64,000 bases of DNA from Cryptomeria japonica (GCF_030272615.1 NC_081408.1:59854114-59918113), one strand, 5' to 3'. Counted from the stretch's first letter, positions 12,447-23,249 are shown. Made by a program: numbers and translations. Notes: a model not told the origin generated them from the letters alone.

Positions 12447-14453
12447 TCAAATGCCGCTCTGGCCAGATGCTGTACCTGCCCCACCCCTACCTACTCCACC
12501 GCTGGTACCTGCACCACCTGATCCATCTCTCCGTGGAGGCCTCATCGAACCCCCACTCCCTCCTGCATCCCCTGATCTCTCCTGCCGTAAAGGACCCATC
12601 ACTCCCCCACTGCTCTGCATCCTCTGTGATCGCTCGGATCTGGCCTGCCACATCTGGGTATAGCTGAGAGCTCGCTGGCTAATCGGTACCACCTGGTCAT
12701 ATAACCCACGCCAGTACTCTATCTCCGCCTGTGCTCGCCGTATGTCTCTCATAATCTCCCCTGACGGCCCCTGCGCACCAGTCCGGACTCTCTCCTGTAG
12801 CTCCGCTAAACTCTCCACCGCAGTATCTCTCTCCCGCAGCACCACTATCAACTCTGCCTCACATGCAAATAGCTGCACATCTCTAGCTGCTATCTCCGCC
12901 TCTAATCTCTCTACCCGGGTCTGCAAATAACCTATCATGTGCTCCCGCAGATCCCCAGTAGCTCCCTCCCCCATGGCCATGGCTGCCGCACCTGTATCAC
13001 CCCCTCCCCTAGGTCCCTCCTCTGCACCACACTCCCCTGCACCACCCTCTCCTGCACCTGTATCCATAGGGATCTCTCTCTCCATCCCCCTACCACTCAG
13101 CTGCACTCCTCCCTGCATCAAAGGACCCTGTGATATCTGCAGTGGTAACCCCCCTCTCCCTCTCCGCTGTCTCGGCATCCCCATCCCTCCTCCACCTCCT
13201 CCACCACCTCCTCCTCCACCACCACCTCCTCCACCTCCTCCACCACCACCTCCTCCTCTCCGTCCCCGTCTCCTCTCATCCTCAAACGCTGGGATCGGCT
13301 CAGCTGGGTCTGATATCCGTAGGATCGGGTGCGCCGCCCGATACTGGGTATACTCTGCTGTAACCCCTGCATCAACGACCCTCGGTCGTAGATCCCATGG
13401 CCTCGCCTGCAGTGTCCGGAACTCTGCCAGTGCCTGATCATACGGTAGCACTGGACCCCATGCATACCGCTCTCGGATCACTCGTGCATACTCCCCTGAT
13501 CCGGTAGGCAGTCCCTGCTGCCGTCCAAACTGCCTCATCACCCGTCCTGGCACCTGTCTCTCTACGTGATAAGAGGTCCTCCCAATGAGGAATCGGGTCA
13601 TAAAGCAATACGGCAGTGCCTCTGCATCATCCTCCCATGGCTCACACTCCAAGTAGGGCCGCCAGATCACTGCATCTAAATCATCCAATGCCCGCCGCCA
13701 CCACTCTACCTTCCCCAAGTGGGGCTGGCTCATCATACCACTATACATAAACATATAGGGCTGGTCCACGGCTCGCAATCTCAGACTCACTGGTCGAGTC
13801 ACTGGTAAGTGCTCCCATGCCCACACATGCAGTAGCGTCATGCCCACTGCAAGAGACCCCCGCCCTCTGTACACCACCTCGTGCAACTCCTGATACATGT
13901 GCGCTAACACGCACGACCCCCAGGCATATCGGGTCCCCTCTGTCACCATCATCTCTATCACCTGTCCCCATCCGACCGCCAATCCATGTGACCGCCTGTC
14001 TGGACACAGAAGTCCTCCCACGATCCCTGACAATACTGCTGGAAGGGGCTCATATAGTGCCGCTATATCCTCCCAAGCAATCGACCCATCATCAATGAAT
14101 ACGTCCTCATCAAAAATCCTCTGGCAAGACACTGTCCCCCAAGATCGATCATACGTCACCAGCTGCCCTCGAATCGAAATCCGCAGGATACGCCACACGT
14201 CCTCCAAAGTCACCGTCATCTCGCCCTGAGCCAGATGGAACGTGCATGTCTCACTGTGCCATCGCTCTGCTAAAGCTGTAATCAGGCCGTGATTCATTCG
14301 AATCACGGGCATATGCATCACCTCATAGAGCCCAGTAGCCGCAATACAATCAATCTCAATCTGAGTCAAACGATCTCGCAACCCCTGTATCGCGGGGTGG
14401 CGCTCGCGTAACTGCAACACGCGTAAGTCCTCCTGCACATAAACATTCATCAA
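12447..14453 (-). CDS. Antisense plant-mobile-domain (PMD) protein of element A
   Basis: An uninterrupted 668-codon ORF lies opposite to pol, between integrase and the 3' LTR. Residues about 44-105 carry the PMD signature (FHLAQGEMTVTLEDVWRIL). Residues 178-220 have the CVLAHMYQEL and LLHVWAWEHLP segments, and residues 256-310 carry WRPY and the VPGRVMRQFG stretch. A run of about 25 glycines follows at roughly residues 400-424, then a coiled-coil-like helix (RVERLEAEIAARDVQL) near 510-560. PMD genes are known both as host genes (MAIN family) and inside plant transposons, including antisense to Ty3/gypsy elements. Its biochemical role is not established. The region is GC-rich compared with its neighbours and has no stop, unlike the pol of the same element. 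Confidence 0.8.
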   Translation of the reverse strand: MMNVYVQEDLRVLQLRERHPAIQGLRDRLTQIEIDCIAATGLYEVMHMPVIRMNHGLITALAERWHSETCTFHLAQGEMTVTLEDVWRILRISIRGQLVTYDRSWGTVSCQRIFDEDVFIDDGSIAWEDIAALYEPLPAVLSGIVGGLLCPDRRSHGLAVGWGQVIEMMVTEGTRYAWGSCVLAHMYQELHEVVYRGRGSLAVGMTLLHVWAWEHLPVTRPVSLRLRAVDQPYMFMYSGMMSQPHLGKVEWWRRALDDLDAVIWRPYLECEPWEDDAEALPYCFMTRFLIGRTSYHVERQVPGRVMRQFGRQQGLPTGSGEYARVIRERYAWGPVLPYDQALAEFRTLQARPWDLRPRVVDAGVTAEYTQYRAAHPILRISDPAEPIPAFEDERRRGRRGGGGGGGGGGGGGGGGGGGGGGGGMGMPRQRRGRGGLPLQISQGPLMQGGVQLSGRGMEREIPMDTGAGEGGAGECGAEEGPRGGGDTGAAAMAMGEGATGDLREHMIGYLQTRVERLEAEIAARDVQLFACEAELIVVLRERDTAVESLAELQERVRTGAQGPSGEIMRDIRRAQAEIEYWRGLYDQVVPISQRALSYTQMWQARSERSQRMQSSGGVMGPLRQERSGDAGGSGGSMRPPRRDGSGGAGTSGGVGRGGAGTASGQSGI
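13184..13260. repeat. CCT/CCA microsatellite encoding poly-glycine
   Basis: An imperfect CCTCCACCA trinucleotide repeat on the + strand encodes the run of about 25 glycines in the antisense PMD protein. It keeps the reading frame, which fits trinucleotide-step expansion. Length polymorphism would be expected among copies. Confidence 0.85.
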
Positions 14454-14722
14454 ACCACCATCAGTTGTTTTGTTATCAAACTTTCTTAAAGTTTAAACCT
14501 AGACTATCATCAGATACTTTGATCAAGTATCTTCGAGTCTCAACAGGTAAGCAATCATGGCCGCCTAGACTTCAACATGCATTTCTCCTAACAAATGACC
14601 TAAGTCTCATCGGGCTGCTATGGTTCAAAACAACTCCCACTTCACCTCGTCATCCATCAATCGTTAAGGCATCAGGAGATTTGTTTTGTCCGAAACTGGG
14701 GCATCTTGTACACTAAAGCAAA

Positions 14723-15109
14723 AGCGCTATTTAACCTACAAAAGCGCTCATTCTGAACACTAGCGCTACAATAATGTCAATAGCGCTCAAACAGCCCTCC
14801 AATAGCGCTACAAAAACGAAAGCGCTAAAACCACTCCACAATAGCGCTATTAAAAGACAATAGCGCTCAATTAGCTACACCATAGCGCTACAAAAACAAA
14901 GGCGCTAAAACCACTCTACAATAGCGCTATTACACATCAATAGCGCTCAATTGACCCTACAGTAGCGCTAATTTATCAACAGCGCTCAAACTTGCCTACC
15001 AAAGCGCTAAATCCATTCAAAAGCGCTACAACTCGCCTACAAAAGCGCTATTGCGGCACAATAGCGCTAATTAATGGAGCAAAAGCGCTAAAAACCTCGT
15101 TTCAGCGCT
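14723..15109. repeat. AGCGCT palindrome array
   Basis: By eye there are nineteen exact AGCGCT hexamers and one variant (GGCGCT) in about 390 bases, roughly one every 20 bases. They are embedded in A-rich spacers such as CAATAGCGCTATT and CAAAAGCGCTA. The hexamer is its own reverse complement, so it reads the same on both strands. The array sits 270-660 bases upstream of the antisense PMD ORF start and upstream of the 3' LTR. It may be a binding-site array or simply an amplified minisatellite. Confidence 0.9.
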
Positions 15110-15659
15110 CTTGCTCCGACTTGACTTGGACTTAGCTAAAAACATACCAAAAATGCATAAAAAGTGAGTTTTCGAATTTGCGTACCACTGGTCCATAGTC
15201 GGCTGGGCGCTGGTACCGGCGAACTTGCTCAAATCTGTGCTCGGTGATCGGAAATGGCATCGTCGCTCCTCGTTGCTCCTCCAAATGTCACTGTCAGAGC
15301 TCTAGTTTTCAACTGGTCGCGGTCACAAATGATCCTATTTTACCCCCTTTCACCCCATTTATACCCCCCGCCGTCACCGTAACTTCGCCCCGCTTATCGC
15401 CGTGGTCCCCGTGAACTTCCCGAGCCCCCCATTTCTCCATGTTTCCCCCGATTTCTTCTATTTTTAACCAGTATACCTAACTTCTTATCTTCTATCACCC
15501 TGCCAATTTTCATTCTTTTTCGAGAGATCGCCCGATTTTTCAAAATTTTTCGGCCCATCTCTCGAGGGGGCATACCACCCATTAAATTTACATTTTATGG
15601 GGCATTTCTTCACACCAATTTTTCTTTCTTTGAAACGATGCGATAAAATGCACCGTCTC

Positions 15660-15672
15660 AAAGAGGGGCAAA
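15660..15672 (+). promoter_or_regulatory. Polypurine tract of element A
   Basis: AAAGAGGGGCAAA lies immediately before the TGTAGTCACA start of the 3' LTR. In LTR retrotransposons this RNase H-resistant tract primes plus-strand DNA synthesis. Its position directly before a TG dinucleotide supports the call. Confidence 0.8.
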
Positions 15673-17025
15673 TGTAGTCACATAAATCTGTCCATTTTAA
15701 TTAAATGAATATTTCGTATTTATTTGATTAAAAATCCACTAGCCATCAGTTAATTAAATAAATATTTAATTAATTCATCCCCAAACATTCTTCTATTAAT
15801 TAAATAAATTATTCAATTTATTTTAATTAATTCATTAAATCCAATTCCAATCAATTAAATAAATAAATCTATTTATTTAATTAAATCCCCCTTTCCCTCT
15901 TTTAAATAAATTAACATTTATTTAAATCATTTTAAAACCCCCCCACTTGCATTTTCCTACAAATGCAACTTGCACATTTATTTGAAATAAATGAATTTTT
16001 ATTTTAATAAAATCCTATTTTCCCTCACCCACCAAATCCACTTGCAAAATCTAATCCCCTTCTAGATTCTTCTAACCCCTTCCTGATTAGCCTAATCCAT
16101 CCCCTAATTATTGTCACATTCCTAAGCAAAATGGAGTCACTTCTCAAAGACTCCAAAGTCTTTGAAAAGCATTTAATGCTTTGTGTGTTCAACCAATTAA
16201 CCCCCAAAGTCTTCCAAGACCACTAATGGTTCTTACATGACCATTTATGGCTCTTACATAACCATTTATGGTTATTTCAATCTTGTCTCCCCAAACATTT
16301 ATTGTTTTGACCATATTCATCCATTTCACATTTGCACAAGAGTTTATCCATTTAATAAAAGCTTTATTCTTTGAATAAAGAGTTTATTCATTCAACCAAC
16401 CTTGACTCAAAATCTCAAGGTCATATCAGGCATTTAATGCTTATTCCCTCTCCTCTTAACCTATCTCACAGTGACACTTGTCATCCTGGGATTGGGTTGA
16501 AAGCCCTCACATGGATTTGAAATCATTCAATCCTGACCCTTGTTGAGATTACTCAATCTCAACCATCCATTGCTCCATTTTTCCTATAAATAGAGCTCAT
16601 TCCTTCATAATCCAGATCCTGAAAACTTGTAAGCATTTAGACTATAGCCATTTTAGAGAGCATTTAGCATAGCATAACTAAATATTGTCTTTTGGTTAAA
16701 ACACATCATTTTAGCATTAAAATAGCTTTTTATTTCACATTTAGAGCTATTCTATAAATCTCAATCCTCCATAAGCATCCATAGTGCAAAAAGCTGCTGA
16801 GAGCTACACTATTTTGGAACTTGGAGAGGAGAGGAACAAGGGAGAAGGAACTAGGAGTATGTTAGGAGGTATTTGGAGATGCCTCATCATGTTTGCTTTG
16901 ATAGTTAAATATGCTTGCATGCTTATAGTCTCTCTTTTGGTATGCCTTTTTAGATTAGTTTTCGATTGACTAACACTAATGTTTTGTGTCTTTTGTGTTG
17001 ATTGATCTTAGACTAATCTTGTGCC
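15673..17025 (+). repeat. 3' LTR of element A (right end uncertain)
   Basis: It begins TGTAGTCACATAAATCTG right after the polypurine tract. The first 350 bases are rich in TTAATTAAATAAAT-like phrases, and a TATA box lies near 16585. No second copy of this LTR is in the window, so the 3' boundary cannot be set by comparison. I end it where the left LTR of element B begins, but it may stop earlier. Confidence 0.65.
16585..16593 (+). promoter_or_regulatory. TATA box in element A LTR
   Basis: TATAAATAG lies about 910 bases into the LTR, in the context TTTCCTATAAATAGAGCTCATTC. This is typical for the U3/R border of plant LTRs, with transcription expected to start about 30 bases downstream. Confidence 0.65.
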
Positions 17026-17810
17026 ATTTAGGAGGGCATCAGTATCTAACCGGTATTTATAATTTCTTAACTTAAAATAAGTAGAGAAAGTTAAAACTGT
17101 GTACCGGTAAGCAGAAAATAATGCAATAAATAGAGATAGAAACAACCACATGAAAAACACACCATAACACAATATTTTAATGAGGAAACCCGGTGTGGGA
17201 AAAACCTTGGTGGGATTTGTGACCCACAATATTCACTTACTGGCCAATAAGAGAATATTACTGTTACAAGAGGGGCCTGCACATGCAGGAAGGCCAAGTG
17301 CCTAGAGCTCACTGCTCAAAATGGAAGTCTCACTAACTTACAAAATGGATTTTATAAATCCAATGTCTTGTATTGCTTCAAAATAGCATCTACTATGCCA
17401 GATCTAGTACCGGTTTATAGCTTTGCTTCTTACATAAACCCTTAACCTATAATTCACACAATAGGTTTGCCTTATTTCACCTAATTACATTCATCCATAA
17501 TTATCCTTACATTCATTCAATGTTCTACAATGATCTCTCTTATATAAGAGTCATTTTACATCATGCCAAGTCAGCTTACAATTTTTTTACAATAATAAAT
17601 AAAATATATTAACAATAAAATTCCTGTCAGCTTTCTGTGTCGGTATGCTTCCTTTCATTGCCGGTGCCAGTAGTCTGAGTGCTGGTGTAGAATTTGATCT
17701 TGCTAGTGCCGGTGGATTGCCTTGCTAGTGTCATAGGATTGTAAGGTTGCCATAAATGACAAAACCTTCAATCACCTACAATGTCTCATTGGAGTGTGCA
17801 TTTGCCAACA
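17026..17810 (-). repeat. Element B LTR, 3' copy (left), about 785 bp
   Basis: It ends on the + strand with TTTGCCAACA next to the polypurine tract. It matches the other LTR from ATCAGTATCTAACCGG onward, but about 30 bases near its outer end are missing and the terminal TG is not recognisable. It contains a segment of about 330 bases (around 17357-17700) that the other LTR lacks. That segment includes a TATATAAGAG phrase near 17550. Confidence 0.75.
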
Positions 17811-17824
17811 ATCTCCCCCTTTGG
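17811..17824 (-). promoter_or_regulatory. Polypurine tract of element B
   Basis: On the - strand it reads CCAAAGGGGGAGAT directly before the TGTTGGCAAATG start of the 3' LTR. This form is common in Sirevirus-type Copia elements. Confidence 0.85.
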
Positions 17825-18004
17825 CATTGATGACAACACTCATGAGAAAATCCAAAAATTGTGTCCAAAAACATGTGAACCAAAAATGTGTGAACTCCCC
17901 CTGAGCAGATGAGTCTTTACTTGATTATTTTCTCATACCACTACTCCCCCTTTGGAATCAATGACAAAGGTTGTCAAAGTGTCAATAGAGTATGGTTTCC
18001 TGTC

Positions 18005-21000
18005 TCAACCTTGTAACCGGGTGGTTACAATTTGCAAAAGATCCGCCAAAATTAAATTTAAGCTTTCAAGAAATTTTTTATTGTCTTTTATCGTTGCCTC
18101 TATTTTGTGAACTATACCGGTGAGGTGTTGCATTTGCTCTATCGGTGTTTTTTGTCCTTGTACTAATGCTTTAGATATCTCCTTCCTCAAACATGCTAAG
18201 TAGTCCAACTTTGGACTTAATTTCCATTTCAGTTCCTTAGCCTTGCTTTTTATTTTCTCCTTTTCTCTTTCTAACTTTAGTAGCTCTTCCTCAAAACCTG
18301 TTATATTTTTCTCAAAAATTGCTAATGAATCAGATGAATTAACAAAATTTTCAGCTAGCTTATTGATATCCTCTTGTATTTTGCTCATTTTTCTGTCAAT
18401 GTGAACTATCAAAAAGTTTGTCTTGCAGGCATCTCTATACAAGGTTTTGAATTCCTTAAGTGTGTTGCATAGTTCCGATAGAAGTGTGTCAAATTCCCTT
18501 GTACACTTCTTTATTTGATTCTCAAAGAATTTTTGTTTTTCTTTTTTCAACTTCTCTTTGAGTGCATCTTCCTTTATTTGCTCAACCATCACTGTGTTGT
18601 TAGTAATATACTTTGACAAAGTGTCAAGTTGACTTAAATAATCCTTATTATCTATATTGCATTTAGGAGCTATCATTTTCAAAATTGGGATTGTGGCATC
18701 TATAGCTTTATAAGCCTGTGAACTACAATCTGTTATTTTCTTCAAAGAATCTAAAAGAACTTCAGTTACATTGGTTGATTTGAATGTTGTAGAAGAGGAA
18801 TCAACATACTGAAATCCACTAGTGGGAGTACTATCCTTGCTAGTAGTGACCTTTGGTAGGTCAGTCTGTGTTTCCATTTCCTTAAGCAATGGTTTACAAG
18901 ATTCATTAGATGTCGATGGCACTGATTTTGCATTTACCTGTTGCTGTTCTGGAGCCTGTTGCTCTATTTGGGTTTCAGTTTGTATCTCTGCCTGTTTCCT
19001 TATGTCATCATTTACCGGTTGCTCTTGTGTGTTATCAGTATTGTCAGTTACAGGTAGCTTACTAGTCATATCTATTTTACCGCTTGTGTCTTTATCTACA
19101 ATGTTGACCTTATGAGTATCAACATCCATAGTGTATAGTACCTTGGAGTTAGGATTTGTATCCTCTTGTGATACATCCATACTGTCAACTGTCGGTTGGT
19201 CTTCAATTGTTGCTACTGGTGGAGTAACTTGAGGTGGTGGGGTTAAATTATCAATTATTTCTAAACTTGGAGGACCACCAACCTTTCCTTTACCCTTATC
19301 TTTGTCCTTTTGATAAACTTTGATTGGCTTGGGGTTTCTGTACTCTTCCTATTTTTCCTTCTCCATAAGGAATATATCCCATCCGTTAGCAGTTTCCTCT
19401 GCAACCTCATTTACTCTTCCTACCATTAGTGTAATATGCCGATGTGCAGTAGAGAACACTGACCGGTTGGCCTCTGCAATCATATCATCTATTTCTTTTG
19501 GAGAGTTGACTGGGTAGACAGCAAGTAATTTTTCAACTTTTATCTTTTTGTCAAGCTCTACAACAGCTTGTCTTCTTGCTTCTAGTCTCTTAAATAGTTC
19601 ACTTGGTAGTTCATCTACAACTTCCATTAAGAACTTCTTATACATATCCAAGTGTAAGATAACACTATTTTCAACTTGTTCTTTATCATCAACTGATAGT
19701 GAGTCATATAGTCTGTTGATGTTTTTGAGTTTTCCCTCTTCTGTGATCTCATCTAACAGTCTGTCAATTGGAGCAATATTTTGTTGTGTCTTTTTCTTTG
19801 GTGTCAATTCCTTCTTCTTAGGTGTTGTCTTCTTGACCGGGGGCCTCACTATCTGTTGTTTTTGCCTGGTTCTTCTCAGTGAAGGGGTGGATACCAGTGA
19901 AGGTTCTCTTTTCCTTACAACTCTTTTGAATGCTGCAAGCATATCAATTTCAGAAGAAGTGGCTACCAGTGAGAGGTGAGTTTCAGGTTGTAATGCCTCC
20001 AACTCATCTTTAGTGATACCGGTTTGTTTCAGTACATCTTCTTTGATGGCCTTTGCCTATCTTGATCCTTTCCTTATAGTTGCTTCAACTTTCTTTACTC
20101 TCTTTTTGGATTGAATTTGACACTCAATTATTTCTATACTGCTAAATACTTCTTCCTTGGGTGCTTCCAAAAGGGCTTTAGCATATGTTTCAATGATGTG
20201 GTCATCAGTCTCATTGCCCATTTCAGTAACCCAGATTGTTCTTGGGATCACTACTTCCATCCAGATATCATCTTTCTTGATCACAAAACATATGTCATCC
20301 TTATATTTATCCACAATATTCTGTGGCAGTCTGATTTTGGTGTTCATTCGAGCCTTTAGTGCTAGAAAATATTCATTGATATTCTTCTCCTTTTTTTCAC
20401 CCATATTGTTAAATAGATCAGCTAACTATTTTCCTACCGGTATGTCAAATCCAAGGTTCTTGTTGCCTATACCGGTAACCTATTTGGTTATATGTAGCAT
20501 CAGACATATAAGTAAGTTGCCAAACCTAAATGTCTCTTTCTTATCCTTCTTGATCTTTCCTAAATTATCAATTAATTCATCCTTTAGCCACTCACATACA
20601 TCAATCTTCACATTGTCCTTAATCATGTCATGTGCACTCTTTATGCATAAGCTGGAGACTGAGTTTAGTCAGTTTACATGAGTTGCTTTGTATCCTAAAA
20701 TCATGCTAACAAATCTCACATTTATGTCAGTCACATCATTAACCCTTAATGATCTCTTGTTGGATGTTGCACCTGTCAGTTTTGTTACCAGGTCATTTGA
20801 GACCTTCTTTGTCTTGTTTGGTCTGTTACCTGTGGAGGGTAACCCTGTTACAGCTTTCACAGCTTCCTTGGTAATTTTATGAACTGAATCAAGCCAAAAT
20901 AATGCACCATGCACTCTACTCAATACTATCCTGATGACTTCTTTGGGGAAATCCGGAATGCTGAGGATTTCAGTGAATCCTAGGGTTTCAACAATTTGGT

Positions 21001-21268
21001 GTTCAGGTTTTACATTTCTAGAATCATCACAGATAATAGTTTTGTACATATCCTTGATTTCTTCATCTCCTAATTCTTCTATATGACAATGGATATAAAT
21101 TCTAGGGTCTTCTGCATAAACAACTCCTTTGGGAATTTGGGAAAAAGAACCTACATTATCATCCTTCTTTGCTATCTCGGTAACTAGCTGAAACACGGGC
21201 CTAGGGCGCTTGATTACTTCCACAACAGTAGGGTTTGCTATAAATTCAGGTACAGAGGAGGATGCCAT
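18005..21268 (-). pseudogene. Element B ORF2: large accessory protein of unknown function
   Basis: One frame of about 1,088 codons starts at ATG 21268 (MASSSVPEF) and is interrupted by a handful of in-frame stops (for example at 20669, 20057 and 19349) but no frameshift. The N-terminal 200 residues include FPKEVIRIVLSRVHGALFW and HKITKEAVKAVTGLP. A later helix-rich stretch reads EWLKDELIDNLGK and ends in VTGIG. The middle is strongly basic (KKTTPKKKELTPKKK) and could act in nuclear localisation. The C-terminal 390 codons are acidic and then coiled-coil-like. It occupies the place of pol and the env-like ORF of Sireviruses. The N-terminal half resembles the LTR-borne ORF of element C. No enzymatic motif is visible. 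Confidence 0.7.
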
Positions 21269-21573
21269 GATAATAAATACATTTATCTGCCTTTGGAAAG
21301 ATTGAATGCTGAAATCCTTTGCTTCTTTGCTCGAAAATGCCTTAGCTCTGGGAATTTCGCGCTCTTCAAATGTTTGAATGCTCGATGAAGTAAAATGGAG
21401 CCAAAAGCACTAATTTATAATGTCAATCTACCAACTACCACATTTAATGCATGTTGATTAAGTAATCACTTAACTTCATTTGCCAGTATAGAAGTAATTT
21501 CTTCTTTTTACCATCAACCGAGGGAATAATAGCATATTTCACATTTGTTGCCAAACCCTCAAGTGAATTTTCA

Positions 21574-22708
21574 TCAATTAGATGAAGAGACTCCTGCCGA
21601 TGAAGTGCTACTTTTTTCTGCCGGTGGAGTGCTACTATGTTCTACTGGTGTAGGAGTATTCCTATCCACATTCAGTTCTGATTTCCTGGTCCATTGTTTT
21701 GAAAATTCATGCTTAACTTCTTCAACTTTTTCTTTTCCTTTCAAGCTAGGACCTTTGGTGTTTATCGGTGAGGACTTATTTCTACAAAATTTAGCAATAT
21801 GTCCAATTTTGTTACATGCATAACAAGTCACATTATTTTTCTGAATAGCCTTTCCATAACCTATGCCGGTTTGTGTTCTGCATTGGCTAGATAAGTGTCC
21901 AAATCTTCCACAAACATAACATCTAACATTTATTCTACAATTTTGAGTTATGACCAATTTTGTTGCATTTGGAACATTGACCGGTGGGTGCATTGGTATT
22001 CTGATAACTTCTAGATCTACATTGATTTTCTCTATGACCATACTTATTACAGTTAAAACGTTTTCCATTGAATTTATAAGCAGTAGGTTGTCTTAATGAT
22101 TTTCTATGATCCTGTGTGTTTGCAGTATCGGAGCTTTTACCAACTTCAAAGCCAATTCCACAAGTGTCACCTTTGGGTTTCTGATTCTTCACCAAGTTAC
22201 CAAGTTCTTCTGAGCTCTTCTTGAATTTTTCTTTATGCTGATTTGTAGTATCCAATTCTCTTTCTAAGATTTCTTTCTGCCTCATCAGTTCATTTGAGTC
22301 ATTTTGTGTATGCATCAGATCTATCTTTAAAAAATCATTTTCATAGCTAAGTCTAGTGTTTTCATTTGCTGCATCACTTAGTCTTCTGGTCAAATCTTCT
22401 TCATTCTTCTTTCTATCTTTAATTTCCTTACAAAATCTCATAGTCATATCCTGCATCTCATTCCTTGTTGTCATGTTCTCTTGTTTTAGCTTGCTTATCT
22501 GCTCATTAAGAGTTTCTTTTTCATCATTCTCAATTTGCATCTTTTCACAGAGTTCTCTTCTCTTGTTCCTTGCAATGGTAAGATTTTCTTGAAGTGCTTG
22601 AATAATTTCCTGAGCTGCCTTTAGATCATCTTCAAGTTTGATATTTTTCAATTTTTATGCATCAAAGTCTGAGAGAGCTACTTCCAATTGCTTCATTAAA
22701 TTTTCCAT
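21574..22708 (-). pseudogene. gag: Element B Gag remnant: coiled coil plus zinc knuckles
   Basis: It starts at ATG 22708 (MENLMKQLEVALSDFDA, then a stop). A long coiled coil follows (LKAAQEIIQALQENL and onward) and then several CX2CX4HX4C-type knuckles, including CYVCGRFGHLSSQC and CYACNKIGHIAKFC. A frame change occurs between about 21940 and 22060. The N-terminal Copia Gag domain is missing: only about 50 bases separate the PBS from the start. Coiled coil plus knuckles is typical of Sirevirus Gag C-termini. The product would bind element RNA. Confidence 0.75.
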
Positions 22709-22761
22709 CTTTACTGGTGTCAAGATCTTCCTCAAGTTGTTAGACTTCAAAAAATAGAGGA

Positions 22762-22777
22762 CCAAGCTCTAATACCA
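22762..22777 (-). promoter_or_regulatory. Primer binding site of element B
   Basis: On the - strand TGGTATTAGAGCTTGG starts two bases after the LTR end. It differs by one base from the usual plant Copia site TGGTATCAGAGC, which pairs with the 3' end of initiator tRNA-Met. Confidence 0.85.
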
Positions 22778-22779
22778 AT

Positions 22780-23249
22780 TGTTAGGATTCCCATGGATAC
22801 TGAGAGGGGGGGGGGGGTGTGAATCAGTATCTAATCGGTATTTATAATTTCTTAACTTAAAACATGTAGAGCAAGTTAAAACTGTGTACCGATAAGCAAA
22901 AAATAATGCAATAAATAGAGATAGAAACAACCACATGAAAAACACACCATAACACAATATTTAACAAGAAAACCCGATGTGGGAAAAACCTCAGTGGGAT
23001 TTGTGACCAACAATATTCACTTACTGGCCAATAAGAGAATATTACTGTTACAAGAGGGGCCTGCACATGCAGGAAGGTCAAGTGCCTAGAGCTCACTGCT
23101 CAAAATGGAAGTCTCACTAACTTACAAAATGGATTGCCTTGCGAGTGCCGATGGATTGCCTTGCGAGTGTCATAGGATTGTAAGGTTGCCATCAATGACA
23201 AAACCTTCAATCACCTACAATGTCTCATTGGAGTGTACATTTGCCAACA
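22780..23249 (-). repeat. Element B LTR, 5' copy (right), 470 bp
   Basis: On the + strand it runs from TGTTAGGATTCCC to TTTGCCAACA, giving the TG...CA ends expected of an LTR. It has a G-run of about 12 bases near 22806. About 330 bases present in the other copy are missing between CAAAATGGATT and GCCTTGCGAGTG, where short GGATTGCCTTG repeats flank the gap. Deletion between short repeats is the likely cause. Confidence 0.8.

Larger units (their letters stand above)
14454..15672 (+). other. Element A region between antisense ORF and 3' LTR
   Basis: This contains a PPT-like phrase (GAAACTGGGGCATC near 14692), the AGCGCT array, and then about 500 bases of mixed sequence with CCCC-rich stretches and no recognised domain. 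A 62-codon basic ORF on the - strand (15394-15582) is unconvincing. The polypurine tract closes the region. Confidence 0.6.
1..17025 (+). mobile_element. Element A: Tat-group Ty3/gypsy LTR retrotransposon, 5' end outside window
   Basis: The order seen is leader, gag, zinc knuckle, protease, G-patch, RT, RNase H, second RNase H, integrase, antisense PMD ORF, polypurine tract and 3' LTR. A second RNase H between the RT-RNase H unit and integrase is the hallmark of the plant Tat group (Ogre/Retand/Grande-like), and large extra regions between integrase and the 3' LTR are known there. No 5' LTR or PBS is visible, so the window opens inside the 5' leader. All pol stops are in-frame stops without frameshift, which suggests moderate age. 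The right end is uncertain because element B abuts it. Confidence 0.85.
17026..23249 (-). mobile_element. Element B: non-autonomous Copia/Sirevirus-like element
   Basis: On the - strand it reads LTR (22780-23249), PBS, truncated Gag, ORF2, polypurine tract, LTR (about 17026-17810). The PBS matches the initiator-methionine type usual for Copia, and the polypurine tract CCAAAGGGGGAGAT is Sirevirus-like. No protease, integrase, RT or RNase H is present, so movement would need enzymes in trans. I see no target-site duplication. The outer bases of the left LTR are altered, so that end has been rearranged. Confidence 0.8.

Noticed and set aside
12937-13437. 166-codon Pro/Ser-rich ORF on the + strand
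   Set aside because: Shadow of the antisense PMD ORF. Its proline run mirrors the glycine run.
22803-22819. Long G-run as a G-quadruplex regulator in the B LTR
   Set aside because: A single uninterrupted run that is missing from the other LTR. It may be a slippage product, and there is no evidence of function.
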